This document shows, one piece after another, positions 43,260 to 51,221 of a DNA stretch of 64,000 bases. The stretch comes from an uncultured Eubacteriales bacterium (lineage in GTDB: Bacteria; Bacillota; Clostridia; Christensenellales; Borkfalkiaceae), in NCBI GenBank assembly GCA_958421945.1, contig CATZMZ010000001.1:248001-312000 (forward strand), read 5' to 3'. The translations under genes were made by a program, and so were the position numbers. The notes beneath the pieces are model-generated. The model was given only the letters and a program-made list of their open reading frames with translations, was not told where the DNA came from and did not search any database. Position 1 is the stretch's first letter. Each line of letters starts with the position of its first letter.

Positions 43260-44479
43260 AAACCAAGCCTTACGTTTTCCGCAATCAAACGGTTAAGGAA
43301 AAGACAGCTTTGTTTTTCGATAAAAAACTAAAATTCGCACACCCCGTCGCTTTTAACAAAGTTTGCGACGTTCGCATGCCGACGGGCGCAACGGCGATAA
43401 AACCCTATTACGTCGGCGGAAGGCGGCTGTTTTATTGTACCGATAAAAAGGTTTACGAGCAGACCGCTTACGGGGTATTGCAACTATCGGACGCGATTTT
43501 TACCGCCGCGCCGGATATTATCGAGATAACTTTCGGCGGCGAGAAAAAGCTTCTGCTCGTGTCGGACGATAAAAGCGTAATCGAAGGAAATGACGTAACC
43601 GAAAGGAACGTTCCGCGCGGCGACTGTTACGCGGTTTATAAGGGTATGCTTTTTTCGGCGAAGGGCAGAACGCTAAGGTTTTCCGCACCCTTCGATTTTA
43701 CCGAATTTTCCGTGGGGTTAAAACTCGGCGGATATTTCGAAACGGACGAGGCTTCGGGCGAAATCGTTTATATGTGCGAGCTGGACGGCAGGCTTTGTCT
43801 GCTGTGCAAAAACGGGCTTGTATTCATTTCCGCGGACGGCGAAAGAACCGATTATTCGGCGGAAAAGGCGTACACGGGTTATATCGACGCACTTAAAAAC
43901 AGCGGCGTTAAAATCGGCGAACAACTGTATTTTGTTTCAAACGGAATGCTCGCAAGGTACGGCAAAACGTTAAAACTTTACGCCCTTCCGAAAGAAGCGC
44001 ACATATCGTCCGCCGAAACGGCGAGAACGGTAAACGGCTTTTACCTGTTGCCTTTTTCGGACGGTGCGGGTCGGCTGTTGTGCGCCCGTTCGGGCGATGA
44101 AGCGCACGCGTTCGTTGCGGACGCGCAAAGCGGAATTTCGGCAAGCGGAGCGGCGTATCTTTGCGAAAACGGTTGTCGCATAAACGACGCCAAAAACGAG
44201 CTTTATAAGGTTTCGCTCGACGAAAAAACGTGTATTCATTACGTAAAAACCGACCTCGACAAATGCGCGTTAAAACGCGTTGTCGGCATTTGCGTGCATA
44301 ATGCGAACGGCGCGACGCTTAACGTAAAAGGGGATTTCGGCGAAAAAACCTTTACAATCGGCAAAGAATGCGAGCGAACGTTTTGCGATTTAAGCTCGTA
44401 TCTTTACGAGTTCACGCTGTCGGGAGCGAGCGAGGACGCGCAGCTGATAGTTAAATATTTAATCACGGGAGGAAGATAG
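43256..44479 (+). CDS. Beta-rich neck/plug protein, P22 gp10-like by position
   Basis: 407 residues from the ATG overlapping the adaptor stop (ATGA), with AAGGAGAGGG six bases before. Alternating beta strands dominate, with repeated short units such as GGRRLFYCTDKKVYEQ, GEKKLLLVSDDKSV, YKGMLFSAKGRTLRFS and DGRLCLLCKNGLVFISADG. That is how a beta-propeller reads, and P22 gp10, the hub that stabilises packaged DNA, is a beta-propeller of 472 residues. The phrase RTLRFSAPFDFTEFS is reminiscent of gp10-like proteins. The last 100 residues (IHYVKTDLDKCALKRV onward) form a separate beta sandwich, similar to binding or decoration domains. Confidence 0.6.
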   Translation: MKTKPYVFRNQTVKEKTALFFDKKLKFAHPVAFNKVCDVRMPTGATAIKPYYVGGRRLFYCTDKKVYEQTAYGVLQLSDAIFTAAPDIIEITFGGEKKLLLVSDDKSVIEGNDVTERNVPRGDCYAVYKGMLFSAKGRTLRFSAPFDFTEFSVGLKLGGYFETDEASGEIVYMCELDGRLCLLCKNGLVFISADGERTDYSAEKAYTGYIDALKNSGVKIGEQLYFVSNGMLARYGKTLKLYALPKEAHISSAETARTVNGFYLLPFSDGAGRLLCARSGDEAHAFVADAQSGISASGAAYLCENGCRINDAKNELYKVSLDEKTCIHYVKTDLDKCALKRVVGICVHNANGATLNVKGDFGEKTFTIGKECERTFCDLSSYLYEFTLSGASEDAQLIVKYLITGGR

Positions 44480-44487
44480 GGAAGAAA

Positions 44488-45393
44488 ATGGAATTTACTT
44501 TACCCACGACCAAGGCTGAAATGCTTGCAACTCTTCAAGACATTTACAGCTATTACAGAATAACCAAACAAGGCTTTACGCCAACTGTGCTGAGCGAGTT
44601 AATCCTGAACGATATGGTGATAACGGAGCTTTCCGACGACGAGATAAACGAAAAGGCGAATAAGCTCGTTAAAGCCAAGCACGAACGCGAAACGGCGGAG
44701 CTTAAAAAGTCCATTAAGGAAAAGATAACCGCCCTGAACGCGAAAAAAACCGCCGTAACCGAAAACTCTGCCGCGCTTATTTTAAGCATTAACGCCGCTT
44801 ACGAAAAAAGCGAGGCGAAAGTGGAGCGTGAAGCTGTAAAAAAGGGCTTTGCGCAGTCAAACGTCGTAATCGATAAGCTTGCGGAACTCGAAGCCAAGCG
44901 TAACGCGGAAATTTCGGCGGCAACCGGCGCGAAAAATACGGCGTTGTCCGAAATAGACGCGGAAATCGCCGCGCTTAACACCTCGCTGACGGGCGCGGAT
45001 ACGTATTATTCGGACATTCACGCAGACGAGGTTGCGGCAAAGGCGAGCGAGCTTAAAGACGCGCAGAACAAGGATAAACGAGAGGTGTTCAGGTACAACA
45101 ACGAGCTTTCGGAAAAACGTCAGAAATACGCTAACAGAATTAAAGAGATAAATATGAATTATCAGCTTAAATTTATGGAGATAAAAAGCACGAGTTTTAC
45201 GAAAGAGCAGCTTTTCGAAATGGGGTATTTTAAGGACGTAACCACGTGTATATGTGCGTATTACGACCTTATGGACGCCACGGACGCATACACCGAAATT
45301 ACCAACGAAAGCTCGCTGATTTTTTTCCTAGACGATTACTATCCGGACGTCGTGTATATGTATAAAATGCGCATGTCGCAAACCACAAGCTGA
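44488..45393 (+). CDS. Coiled-coil protein ending the capsid cassette
   Basis: 301 residues; about 60-230 is a long, Ala/Glu/Lys-rich coiled coil broken near residue 165 (LTGADTYYSDIHADEV). The start, LATLQDIYSYYRITKQGF, and the end, FMEIKSTSFTKEQLFEMGYF and ITNESSLIFFLDDYYPDVVYMYKM, are folded aromatic caps. By gene order it occupies the position of P22 gp26, the trimeric tail needle that plugs the filled head, but the sequence is not recognisably gp26. GGGAGGAAG precedes the ATG. No tailspike or ejection gene follows; a terminator does. Confidence 0.5.
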   Translation: MEFTLPTTKAEMLATLQDIYSYYRITKQGFTPTVLSELILNDMVITELSDDEINEKANKLVKAKHERETAELKKSIKEKITALNAKKTAVTENSAALILSINAAYEKSEAKVEREAVKKGFAQSNVVIDKLAELEAKRNAEISAATGAKNTALSEIDAEIAALNTSLTGADTYYSDIHADEVAAKASELKDAQNKDKREVFRYNNELSEKRQKYANRIKEINMNYQLKFMEIKSTSFTKEQLFEMGYFKDVTTCICAYYDLMDATDAYTEITNESSLIFFLDDYYPDVVYMYKMRMSQTTS

Positions 45394-45436
45394 TTTGCGG
45401 CTAAATTAAACGCAACGTCGGTTAATCGGCATCGTG

Positions 45437-45478
45437 ACGGCGGCGCGTGGCGAAAAGCCTCGCGCCGCCGTTCTTTTT
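45437..45478 (+). terminator. Terminator of the capsid cassette
   Basis: ACGGCGGCGCG (45437-45447) pairs with CGCGCCGCCGT (45461-45471), followed by TCTTTTT. It separates the cassette from rpsB. Confidence 0.88.
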
Positions 45479-45802
45479 ATAGCATAAGTTTTAAGATAAT
45501 ATCAAAAAATTAAAACCCATATTCCGAAAAACGTTGTGTAAACACCGCAAAAACACGAAGCAAGCGCGAAAAAAGCGACGCTCGCTAAACTATGATAATA
45601 AAAAATAGTCAAAATCCCGAAAAAACGTAAAAAACCGAAAAAACGGGGTTAAAACGCTTTGCAATATTCAAACGGTGTGGTAAAATATTAAAGCGTAAAA
45701 AAACACACTCGGTAAATGCGCGCTTTCGTGTCGGCGAAAATCTTTCAATCGTCGATGTTGCGCGGCAAAAATTTATCGGGGAGGAAAACGGAGGAATTTT
45801 TT
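45479..45802. other. AT-rich intergenic region and rpsB leader
   Basis: A-rich and without ORFs that look coding. The promoter TTGCAA (45659-45664), 16-base spacer and TAAAAT (45681-45686), with TGG before the -10, starts a leader of about 110 bases to rpsB. Ribosomal-protein leaders often bind their own product, but I could not define a conserved structure here. Confidence 0.5.
45659..45686 (+). promoter_or_regulatory. Promoter of rpsB-tsf
   Basis: TTGCAA, 16-base spacer, TAAAAT, with TGG as an extended -10. The distance to the rpsB start is about 115 bases. Confidence 0.65.
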
Positions 45803-46600
45803 ATGGCAGTTATCACTATGAAACAGCTCCTTGAAACGGGAGTGCATTTCGGTCACCAGACAAGACGTTGGAATCCGAAAATGAAGAAGTACATTTACGG
45901 CGAAAGAAACGGTATTCATATCGTCAACCTCGAACAAACCGTAAAACTCATCGAAGAGGACGTTTATCCGTTCGTCGTTGAGGAAGTCAAAAAAGGCAAG
46001 TCCGTGCTTTTCGTCGGGACGAAAAAACAGGCGCAGGACGCTATCAAAGAAGAAGCGGAACGTTGCGGTCAGTTTTATATCAATTCCAGATGGCTCGGCG
46101 GCACGCTTACAAACTTTAAGACCATTCGTTCCAGAATCGACAGACTTAATAAGCTTAACAATATGGAAAAAATGGGAGAGTTCGAGCTTCTGCCTAAAAA
46201 AGAGGTTATGAAGCTTAAAGCCGAAAGGGAGAAATTAGAAACAAACCTCGGCGGCATCAAGGATATGAGAACGCTTCCCGGCGTTATGTTCATCGTCGAC
46301 CCCGATCAGGAAGACATCGCGGTTATGGAAGCGAGAAAGCTTCACATTCCCATCGTGGCGATTACCGACACTAACTGCGATCCCGATTTAATCGACCACG
46401 TTATTCCCGGCAACGACGACGCAATCCGCGCGATTAAGCTGATTTCGTCCGTTATCGCCGACGCGGTTATCGAAGCTAATCAGGGCGAGGAATTCAAAAA
46501 GGACGGCGACGAAGAACCCGTTGCCGAAGATCAGGAAGCGACTATTGAAGCGGCAGCGGAGGTTTCCGCCGAAGCAGTTGCAGCCGACGAAGCGGAATAA
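45803..46600 (+). CDS. rpsB: 30S ribosomal protein S2
   Basis: Component of the small subunit. Start at 45803 (MAVITMKQLLETGVHFGHQT) with ACGGAGG nine bases before. The 265 residues contain RRWNPKMKKYIYGERNGIHIVNL, SRWLGGTLTNF and DTNCDPDLIDHVIPGNDDA. The last 35 residues form an acidic, Ala/Glu-rich tail not present in shorter S2 proteins but frequent in Clostridia. tsf follows after 30 bp. Confidence 0.96.
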   Translation: MAVITMKQLLETGVHFGHQTRRWNPKMKKYIYGERNGIHIVNLEQTVKLIEEDVYPFVVEEVKKGKSVLFVGTKKQAQDAIKEEAERCGQFYINSRWLGGTLTNFKTIRSRIDRLNKLNNMEKMGEFELLPKKEVMKLKAEREKLETNLGGIKDMRTLPGVMFIVDPDQEDIAVMEARKLHIPIVAITDTNCDPDLIDHVIPGNDDAIRAIKLISSVIADAVIEANQGEEFKKDGDEEPVAEDQEATIEAAAEVSAEAVAADEAE

Positions 46601-46630
46601 GCCGAATAATTCAAGGAGGAATATATTATT

Positions 46631-47524
46631 ATGTTTTCAGGAAGCGACGTAATCGCTCTTCGCCAAAAAACTGGCGCAGGCGTTTTGGATTGCAAAAAAG
46701 CATTGACGGAAACTAACGGCGATATGGAAAAGGCCGTTGACTATTTAAGAGAAAAGGGTGTCGCTACGGCGGCTAAAAAGGCGTCGAGGATTGCTGCGGA
46801 GGGTATCGTAGCGGCGAAGGTCGAAGGAAACATCGGCGTTCTCGTCGAAGTAAACTGCGAAACCGACTTCGTTGCCAAGGGCGACCAGTATAAAGCGTTC
46901 GTAAACGACGTTGCGGAATACGTGCTTAAAAACGACGTTAAGGACGTGGAGGCTCTTATCGAGGCGAAGAAGAACGAGACGATTGAGGCAACCGCTAAAA
47001 TCGGCGAAAAAATCGCTATTCGTCGTTTTGATAAATTTGCCGCGGAAAACGGCGTTATCGAAAGCTATATTCACATGGGCGGAAAGGTCGGCGTTTTAGT
47101 TGAAATCGACGGCTGCACCTGTGACGTTGCGAAAGAGCTTGCTCACGACGTTGCGTTACAAATCGCGGCGTCAAAGCCCCTTTACATTAAACCCGAGGAA
47201 GTTCCCGCAGAGGTTATCGAACACGAAAAGGAAATTCTTATCGCGCAGATTAAAAACGACCCGAAGCTTGCAAACAAGCCCCAGCAAATTATTGAAAAGA
47301 TGGTCGAGGGCAAGGTCGGCAAGTATTACGACGAAAACTGCTTGTTAAAGCAGGCTTTCGTTAAAGACCCGTCGACTACTATCGAAAAGGTTGTTAAAGA
47401 TTACTGCAACAAGACGGGCAAGACGCTTTCTATAGCAAGATTTACCCGTTTCGAAATGGGCGAAGGCTTGGAAAAGAGAAACGAGGATTTTGCCGCCGAA
47501 GTTGCCGCGCAAATGAAGAAATAA
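46631..47524 (+). CDS. tsf: Elongation factor Ts
   Basis: Nucleotide exchange factor for EF-Tu. 297 residues, beginning with a UBA-like domain (SGSDVIALRQKTGAGVLDCKK) and containing the signature ALTETNGDMEKAVDYLREKG and, later, VNCETDFVAKG. AAGGAGG lies ten bases before the ATG. Paired with rpsB as in most bacteria, but pyrH and frr do not follow; a terminator does. Confidence 0.96.
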   Translation: MFSGSDVIALRQKTGAGVLDCKKALTETNGDMEKAVDYLREKGVATAAKKASRIAAEGIVAAKVEGNIGVLVEVNCETDFVAKGDQYKAFVNDVAEYVLKNDVKDVEALIEAKKNETIEATAKIGEKIAIRRFDKFAAENGVIESYIHMGGKVGVLVEIDGCTCDVAKELAHDVALQIAASKPLYIKPEEVPAEVIEHEKEILIAQIKNDPKLANKPQQIIEKMVEGKVGKYYDENCLLKQAFVKDPSTTIEKVVKDYCNKTGKTLSIARFTRFEMGEGLEKRNEDFAAEVAAQMKK

Positions 47525-47564
47525 CCCCATAAAAACGAAATTGTGAATTTATAAATTACAGTTG

Positions 47565-47597
47565 ACCGAACCGCATTTTTATGCGGTTCGGTTTTTA
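47565..47597 (+). terminator. Terminator after tsf
   Basis: ACCGAACCGCAT (47565-47576) pairs with ATGCGGTTCGGT (47581-47592), loop TTTT, then TTTTATTT. Confidence 0.92.
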
Positions 47598-47763
47598 TTT
47601 GTCGTGCTGAAAACCGCCGATTTTGCGCGGTAATTCGCAAAAAAGCCGCTTTTTTTTGCGAAAGTCCGACAAATTTTTAATCCCGTGCGCCTGCTGCAAA
47701 AAGTCAGGTCGAGAATCATAGTTAGTCCGAAAAATTAAAACGTGTAAAAATCGGGCGAAAACC

Positions 47764-47792
47764 TTTACTTTAATCTTTTGTTGTGGTATACT
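47764..47792 (+). promoter_or_regulatory. Promoter of the SIS-domain gene
   Basis: TTTACT (weak -35), 17-base spacer, TATACT with TGG extended -10. About 50 bases before the start. Confidence 0.6.
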
Positions 47793-47847
47793 TTAATAAA
47801 GAATAAAAAGACGGGGCAAAAAGTCCCCGAAATTTCGGAGGAACGTT

Positions 47848-48930
47848 ATGGATTACAAACAAACTTTAATGTGGAAAGAAATCAATGAAACGCCGAAAAT
47901 TTTTGGCGAAATTCAGTCGGTGAACGCGGACGTGATGAAAGAGCTTGTGTCTGCAATCAAAGCAAGCAAAGCGACTAACTTCGTCGCCGCCGCAAGGGGA
48001 ACGAGCGACCATGCGCTTATCTTTTTCAAGTATCTTTTGGAAATCAATTCAAACTACACCGTCGGCTTGTCCGCACCCAGCGTAGTTACGTTATATAAAG
48101 GCAAAATCGATTATTCAAACAGCATTGTTATCGGTTGCAGCCAAAGCGGAAAAGCGGCGGACGTTCTCGAAGTGCTTAAAAGGGGCAACGAACAGGGCGC
48201 GATTACCATAGGCGTTACCAACGATAAAGAAAGCCCTATCGCAAAGGAGGCAAAATTCCACCTTTACTGCGATTGCGGCGAAGAAAAGAGCGTTGCCGCG
48301 ACAAAAACGTTCAGCGCGCAGCTGTATTTGCTTTTGTGGCTTGCCGCGGAGCTTGCGCGTAAAAAAGACGACCTTGACGAGCTTAAAAATCTTAAAGCCG
48401 ATCTCGAAACGGTTATTCCGCAAATCGACGAGCTTACCACCGTTTATGCGGATAAGTTTAAGAATATGAAGAGCGGCTTCGTGCTTTCCCGCGGGTTGAC
48501 GTATGCAATCGCTTTGGAATCCACCCTTAAATTGCAGGAAACCTGCTATATTCAGATGAAAGGCTATCCGGGAAGCGATTTCTATCACGGTCCTATGGCA
48601 ATGGTAAACGAGGAAACGCCCGTAATCATTTATTGCGCAAAGAATAACGGCGACGAAGAAATGCAAAGTCTCGTCCGCGCCGACCAGATTAAGCTTATCG
48701 AAAAAATGTTAAGCCTTAACGCGCCCGTTCTTCTCGTTACCAACGATTGCGTTTTAACGGGTAAATTCCCCAAGTGCAACGACGCGCTCATCAATTTTAG
48801 CGTTCCCGAGGAAATAATGATGTTCGCATTCGCGCTGTTCGCGCAGATGTTCGCTTGCAAAATCTCCTGCGGCATCGGCAACAACCCCGACGCACCCAGG
48901 GCGTTAAAGAAGGTTACCATCACGAAATAA
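47848..48930 (+). CDS. SIS-domain sugar isomerase/deglycase, GlmS-like without glutaminase
   Basis: 360 residues with two SIS domains. The first has the sugar-phosphate loop SQSGKAADVLEVLK and the catalytic-type EEKSVAATKTFSAQ, the second LKLQETCYIQMKGYPGSDFYHGPMAM, where GlmS has its isomerase residues. The N-terminal amidotransferase of GlmS is absent, so it cannot make glucosamine-6-phosphate from glutamine. Relatives are AgaS-type isomerase/deaminases and FrlB-type fructosamine deglycases. It stands alone with its own promoter and terminator. Substrate unknown; one inference is amino-sugar use together with nagA (21705). Confidence 0.8.
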   Translation: MDYKQTLMWKEINETPKIFGEIQSVNADVMKELVSAIKASKATNFVAAARGTSDHALIFFKYLLEINSNYTVGLSAPSVVTLYKGKIDYSNSIVIGCSQSGKAADVLEVLKRGNEQGAITIGVTNDKESPIAKEAKFHLYCDCGEEKSVAATKTFSAQLYLLLWLAAELARKKDDLDELKNLKADLETVIPQIDELTTVYADKFKNMKSGFVLSRGLTYAIALESTLKLQETCYIQMKGYPGSDFYHGPMAMVNEETPVIIYCAKNNGDEEMQSLVRADQIKLIEKMLSLNAPVLLVTNDCVLTGKFPKCNDALINFSVPEEIMMFAFALFAQMFACKISCGIGNNPDAPRALKKVTITK

Positions 48931-49057
48931 ACCAAAATTTGCGAAAATAAGCCTGAAAAAAAGTAATAAGCTTAATGCGCAGCATATTATAATCTGCAAC
49001 GTGCTTGTCACCTCGTTTTTGGGTTAGTTTTTAGTCGGGTTTCGTTTAACTAAAACA

Positions 49058-49094
49058 CGGCGCGCGGTCGAAATTTTCGACCGCGCGCCGTTTT
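49058..49094. terminator. Bidirectional terminator between SIS gene and pyridoxal kinase
   Basis: A 15-base perfect stem, 49058-49072 with 49076-49090 (CGGCGCGCGGTCGAA and its complement), flanked by AAAA on one side and TTTT on the other, so it works on both strands. Confidence 0.92.
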
Positions 49095-49204
49095 GATTTT
49101 TTATCGGGCGTATAATTGTTAAGATTTTCGTTATTTAAGTTGTTTAAAGACCGGCGTTACGGTTTTTTCGCCTTGAACTTTTCCCGGATTAGCCGACCAA
49201 CAAA

Positions 49205-50041
49205 TTATTTTTTTAATCTTTTAAGCAAATAGGGGAACGCTTTTTCAAATTCCACGCCGTAAAAATTATGCTGCGGGTTCGCAATCGTTTCTTTTATGCT
49301 TTCCACAGTATAGTCAACGGCAATCGCAGCGGCGTCGGGAACGGTTTTCCCGCTTGCCAACGCGCCGCAAAACGCGCTTGCGTAAACGTCGCCCGTGCCG
49401 TGGAAATTAACGGGCAGATATTCCCTTACGTAATAAAAATATTCGTTCTTTTTCTTGTCGTAGCCGTATGCGCCGAGCGTTTTTCCGTCAAACGTTACAC
49501 CCGTTAAAATAGCGGTGTTGCAGCCGAGCGCGACTAGTTTGTTTAACAAGTCTTTAATATACGCCTCGTCGTAACCTTCGCCAACGTAGGGGATACCGAG
49601 CATAAACGCCGCTTCGGTTAAATTCGGAAGGATAATGTCGGCTTTACCGCACAGACCTGCCATGGCGGCGGCAAATTCGGTATCGAAGCCCGCGTAAAGC
49701 TTACCGTTATCCGCCATAGCGGGGTCGACGATAATAAAGCTTTCGGGTGTTTTAAACTGCGCGAAGATATCGGCAACGACGTCAATTTGCCTGATAGAAC
49801 CGAGATAACCCGTATAAATGCCGTCAAAGGTAATATTTTCCTCTTTCCACTTGTCGGCAATGCCTTTCATATCGTCGGTCAAATCCCTGAACGTCCAGCT
49901 TTTGAACTGCGTATGATTTGAAAGCACCGCGGTGGGCATAATCGCCGTTTCTACGCCGCACGCCGAAATAATCGGAAGCGCGACGGTAAGCGAGCATTTT
50001 CCCACGCAGGAAACGTCTTGAATGGTTAAAATTCTTTTCAT
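49205..50041 (-). CDS. Pyridoxal/pyridoxamine kinase
   Basis: Phosphorylates vitamin B6 vitamers in the salvage pathway to PLP. The 278-residue protein belongs to the ribokinase superfamily, PdxY/PdxK group: N-terminal MKRILTIQDVSCVGKCSLTVAL, middle TGYLGSIRQI and VDPAMADNGKLY, and the C-terminal anion hole with the catalytic Asp in NFHGTGDVYASAF. Its start overlaps the SDR stop (ATGA), so both enzymes come from one transcript. Ribosome site within the upstream gene (GAGGA). Confidence 0.88.
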   Translation of the reverse strand: MKRILTIQDVSCVGKCSLTVALPIISACGVETAIMPTAVLSNHTQFKSWTFRDLTDDMKGIADKWKEENITFDGIYTGYLGSIRQIDVVADIFAQFKTPESFIIVDPAMADNGKLYAGFDTEFAAAMAGLCGKADIILPNLTEAAFMLGIPYVGEGYDEAYIKDLLNKLVALGCNTAILTGVTFDGKTLGAYGYDKKKNEYFYYVREYLPVNFHGTGDVYASAFCGALASGKTVPDAAAIAVDYTVESIKETIANPQHNFYGVEFEKAFPYLLKRLKK

Positions 50042-50901
50042 AAGTTATCCTCGTTTAATTTATTGTTTTTGTTATAATCGAACACCTCGTCGAACAGTTC
50101 CAGTTTGCTTTTTTTAAGAACGGAAGAAACGATTGAGGGGGTAGTGTTCGGCATTATTCTCATAAAAAAGCTCATAGCTCGTCCGTCCTTACCCATAACG
50201 ATGCGTTTTTTGCGTTTGGAAAGCCCCTTAACGATTTTGGCGGCGGCTTTTTCGGCGGGCATCATCAGCTTTTGAATAAGCTTGTTTTCTTTGTCAACGA
50301 CGGACATTCTGTGCAGAATATTCGTTTTGATAAACCCGGGGTAAATCCCCGCGACGTAAATTCGCTTTTTATAATCCTGAATAAGCGTTTCGGTGAATCC
50401 TTTGACGGCGTATTTCACCGCGCAGTAAAGACTTTCTCCGACGACGGGGCAAATGCCCGCAGCGCTTGAAACGTTGGCAAGGAGCGGCGCGTCCGACTTT
50501 TTAATAAGCGGCAAAAGCGTTTTCGTGGCAAAACAAACGGAAAGGAAGTCCGTCTTAACGATTTCGAGAATTTCCTCGTCCGAATACTTATCGAACCTCG
50601 CGAAGGGCAGCATAAAGCCCGCGTTATTGATTAAGCCGTCGGGGAAAATCTCGTTTTTAACGAGATACTCGTAAAATTGCGCCCATTTTTCGCGGTCGGT
50701 AACGTCAAACAGCTGATAGGAAAAGTTTTCGGCGTTGCGTTTAAGCGTTTTAATCGCGGAGAGAACTTTTTCCTCGTTCCGCGCGATGCCGATGACCTTA
50801 CAGTCGTATTTTTCCACGAGAATTTTCGCAACGTTAAAGCCGATTCCGCCGCTCGCGCCGGTAATAACAAACGTTTTCCCCTTTAAGACGTATCTTGACA
50901 T
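50038..50901 (-). CDS. Short-chain dehydrogenase/reductase
   Basis: A 287-residue NAD(P)-dependent oxidoreductase. Start at 50901 (MSRYVLKGKTFVITG) with GGGAGAA before it. The Rossmann motif TGASGGIG is at residues 14-21, NNAG near 95, the catalytic Ser in NVSSAAG and the YCAVK pair (Tyr and Lys) near 160. The C-terminal 40 residues (SFFMRIMPNTTPSIVSSVLKK) may form a membrane-associated helix, as in some lipid-modifying SDRs. Substrate unknown. It overlaps the pyridoxal kinase gene but a functional link is not obvious. Confidence 0.85.
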   Translation of the reverse strand: MSRYVLKGKTFVITGASGGIGFNVAKILVEKYDCKVIGIARNEEKVLSAIKTLKRNAENFSYQLFDVTDREKWAQFYEYLVKNEIFPDGLINNAGFMLPFARFDKYSDEEILEIVKTDFLSVCFATKTLLPLIKKSDAPLLANVSSAAGICPVVGESLYCAVKYAVKGFTETLIQDYKKRIYVAGIYPGFIKTNILHRMSVVDKENKLIQKLMMPAEKAAAKIVKGLSKRKKRIVMGKDGRAMSFFMRIMPNTTPSIVSSVLKKSKLELFDEVFDYNKNNKLNEDNL

Positions 50902-51185
50902 AAATATTCTCCCTTTTCTATTACCTATATATTCTACCATAAAACCTCTTTAAATAAAACGCTCAGAACGTATTTTTTAAATAATATCAGAAAATTTTTC
51001 GATAAAACCCGAAAACGGTGAAAAAGCGTTGTCAAATCGACGCGAACGGCATAAAAACGCGACGTCGCGGCAACGAAAAAGGCGCGAAGGGCAAGAATAG
51101 CGATCGCAACGGCAACGAAAAAGCGGCAAGAAGCGGCGGAGCGGAGGCAAAGGCAAAGCTTTTATTTTTTTATAGGGCGTAAGAG

Positions 51186-51214
51186 TTGAAATTTACCGTA
51201 GATTATGGTAAAAT
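51186..51214 (+). promoter_or_regulatory. Promoter abutting the pcrA start codon
   Basis: TTGAAA (51186-51191), 17-base spacer and TAAAAT (51209-51214), with TGG before the -10. The predicted start site falls at 51220-51222, on the ATG. Confidence 0.75.
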
Positions 51215-51221
51215 ATTTAAT

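Larger units (their letters stand above)
37160..45478 (+). mobile_element. Tail-less phage head cassette (P22-like head and neck module)
   Basis: Eight intact same-strand genes, closely spaced or overlapping, most with a strong ribosome site, run from promoter to terminator: terminase large subunit, small basic protein, portal, scaffold, coat, adaptor, beta-rich gp10-like protein and coiled-coil protein. The order matches phage P22 genes 2-1-8-5-4-10-26. Integrase, repressor, replication, lysis, tailspike and ejection genes are absent, and no att-like direct repeat was noticed at the edges. Codon use resembles the surrounding housekeeping genes. It may be a domesticated packaging machine, a gene-transfer-agent-like element, a satellite, or a well-preserved prophage remnant. 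Confidence 0.75.

Noticed and set aside
37086..45478. Ordinary recent prophage
   Set aside because: No integrase, repressor, replication, tail or lysis genes, no att-like repeats noticed at the edges, and host-like codon use.
47848..48930. Complete GlmS (glutamine-fructose-6-phosphate aminotransferase)
   Set aside because: The glutaminase domain with its N-terminal Cys is absent; only the two SIS domains are encoded.
51050..51140. CGGCAACGAAAAAG repeats before pcrA as a CRISPR or iteron array
   Set aside because: Only two imperfect short units with irregular spacing; no regular spacers.
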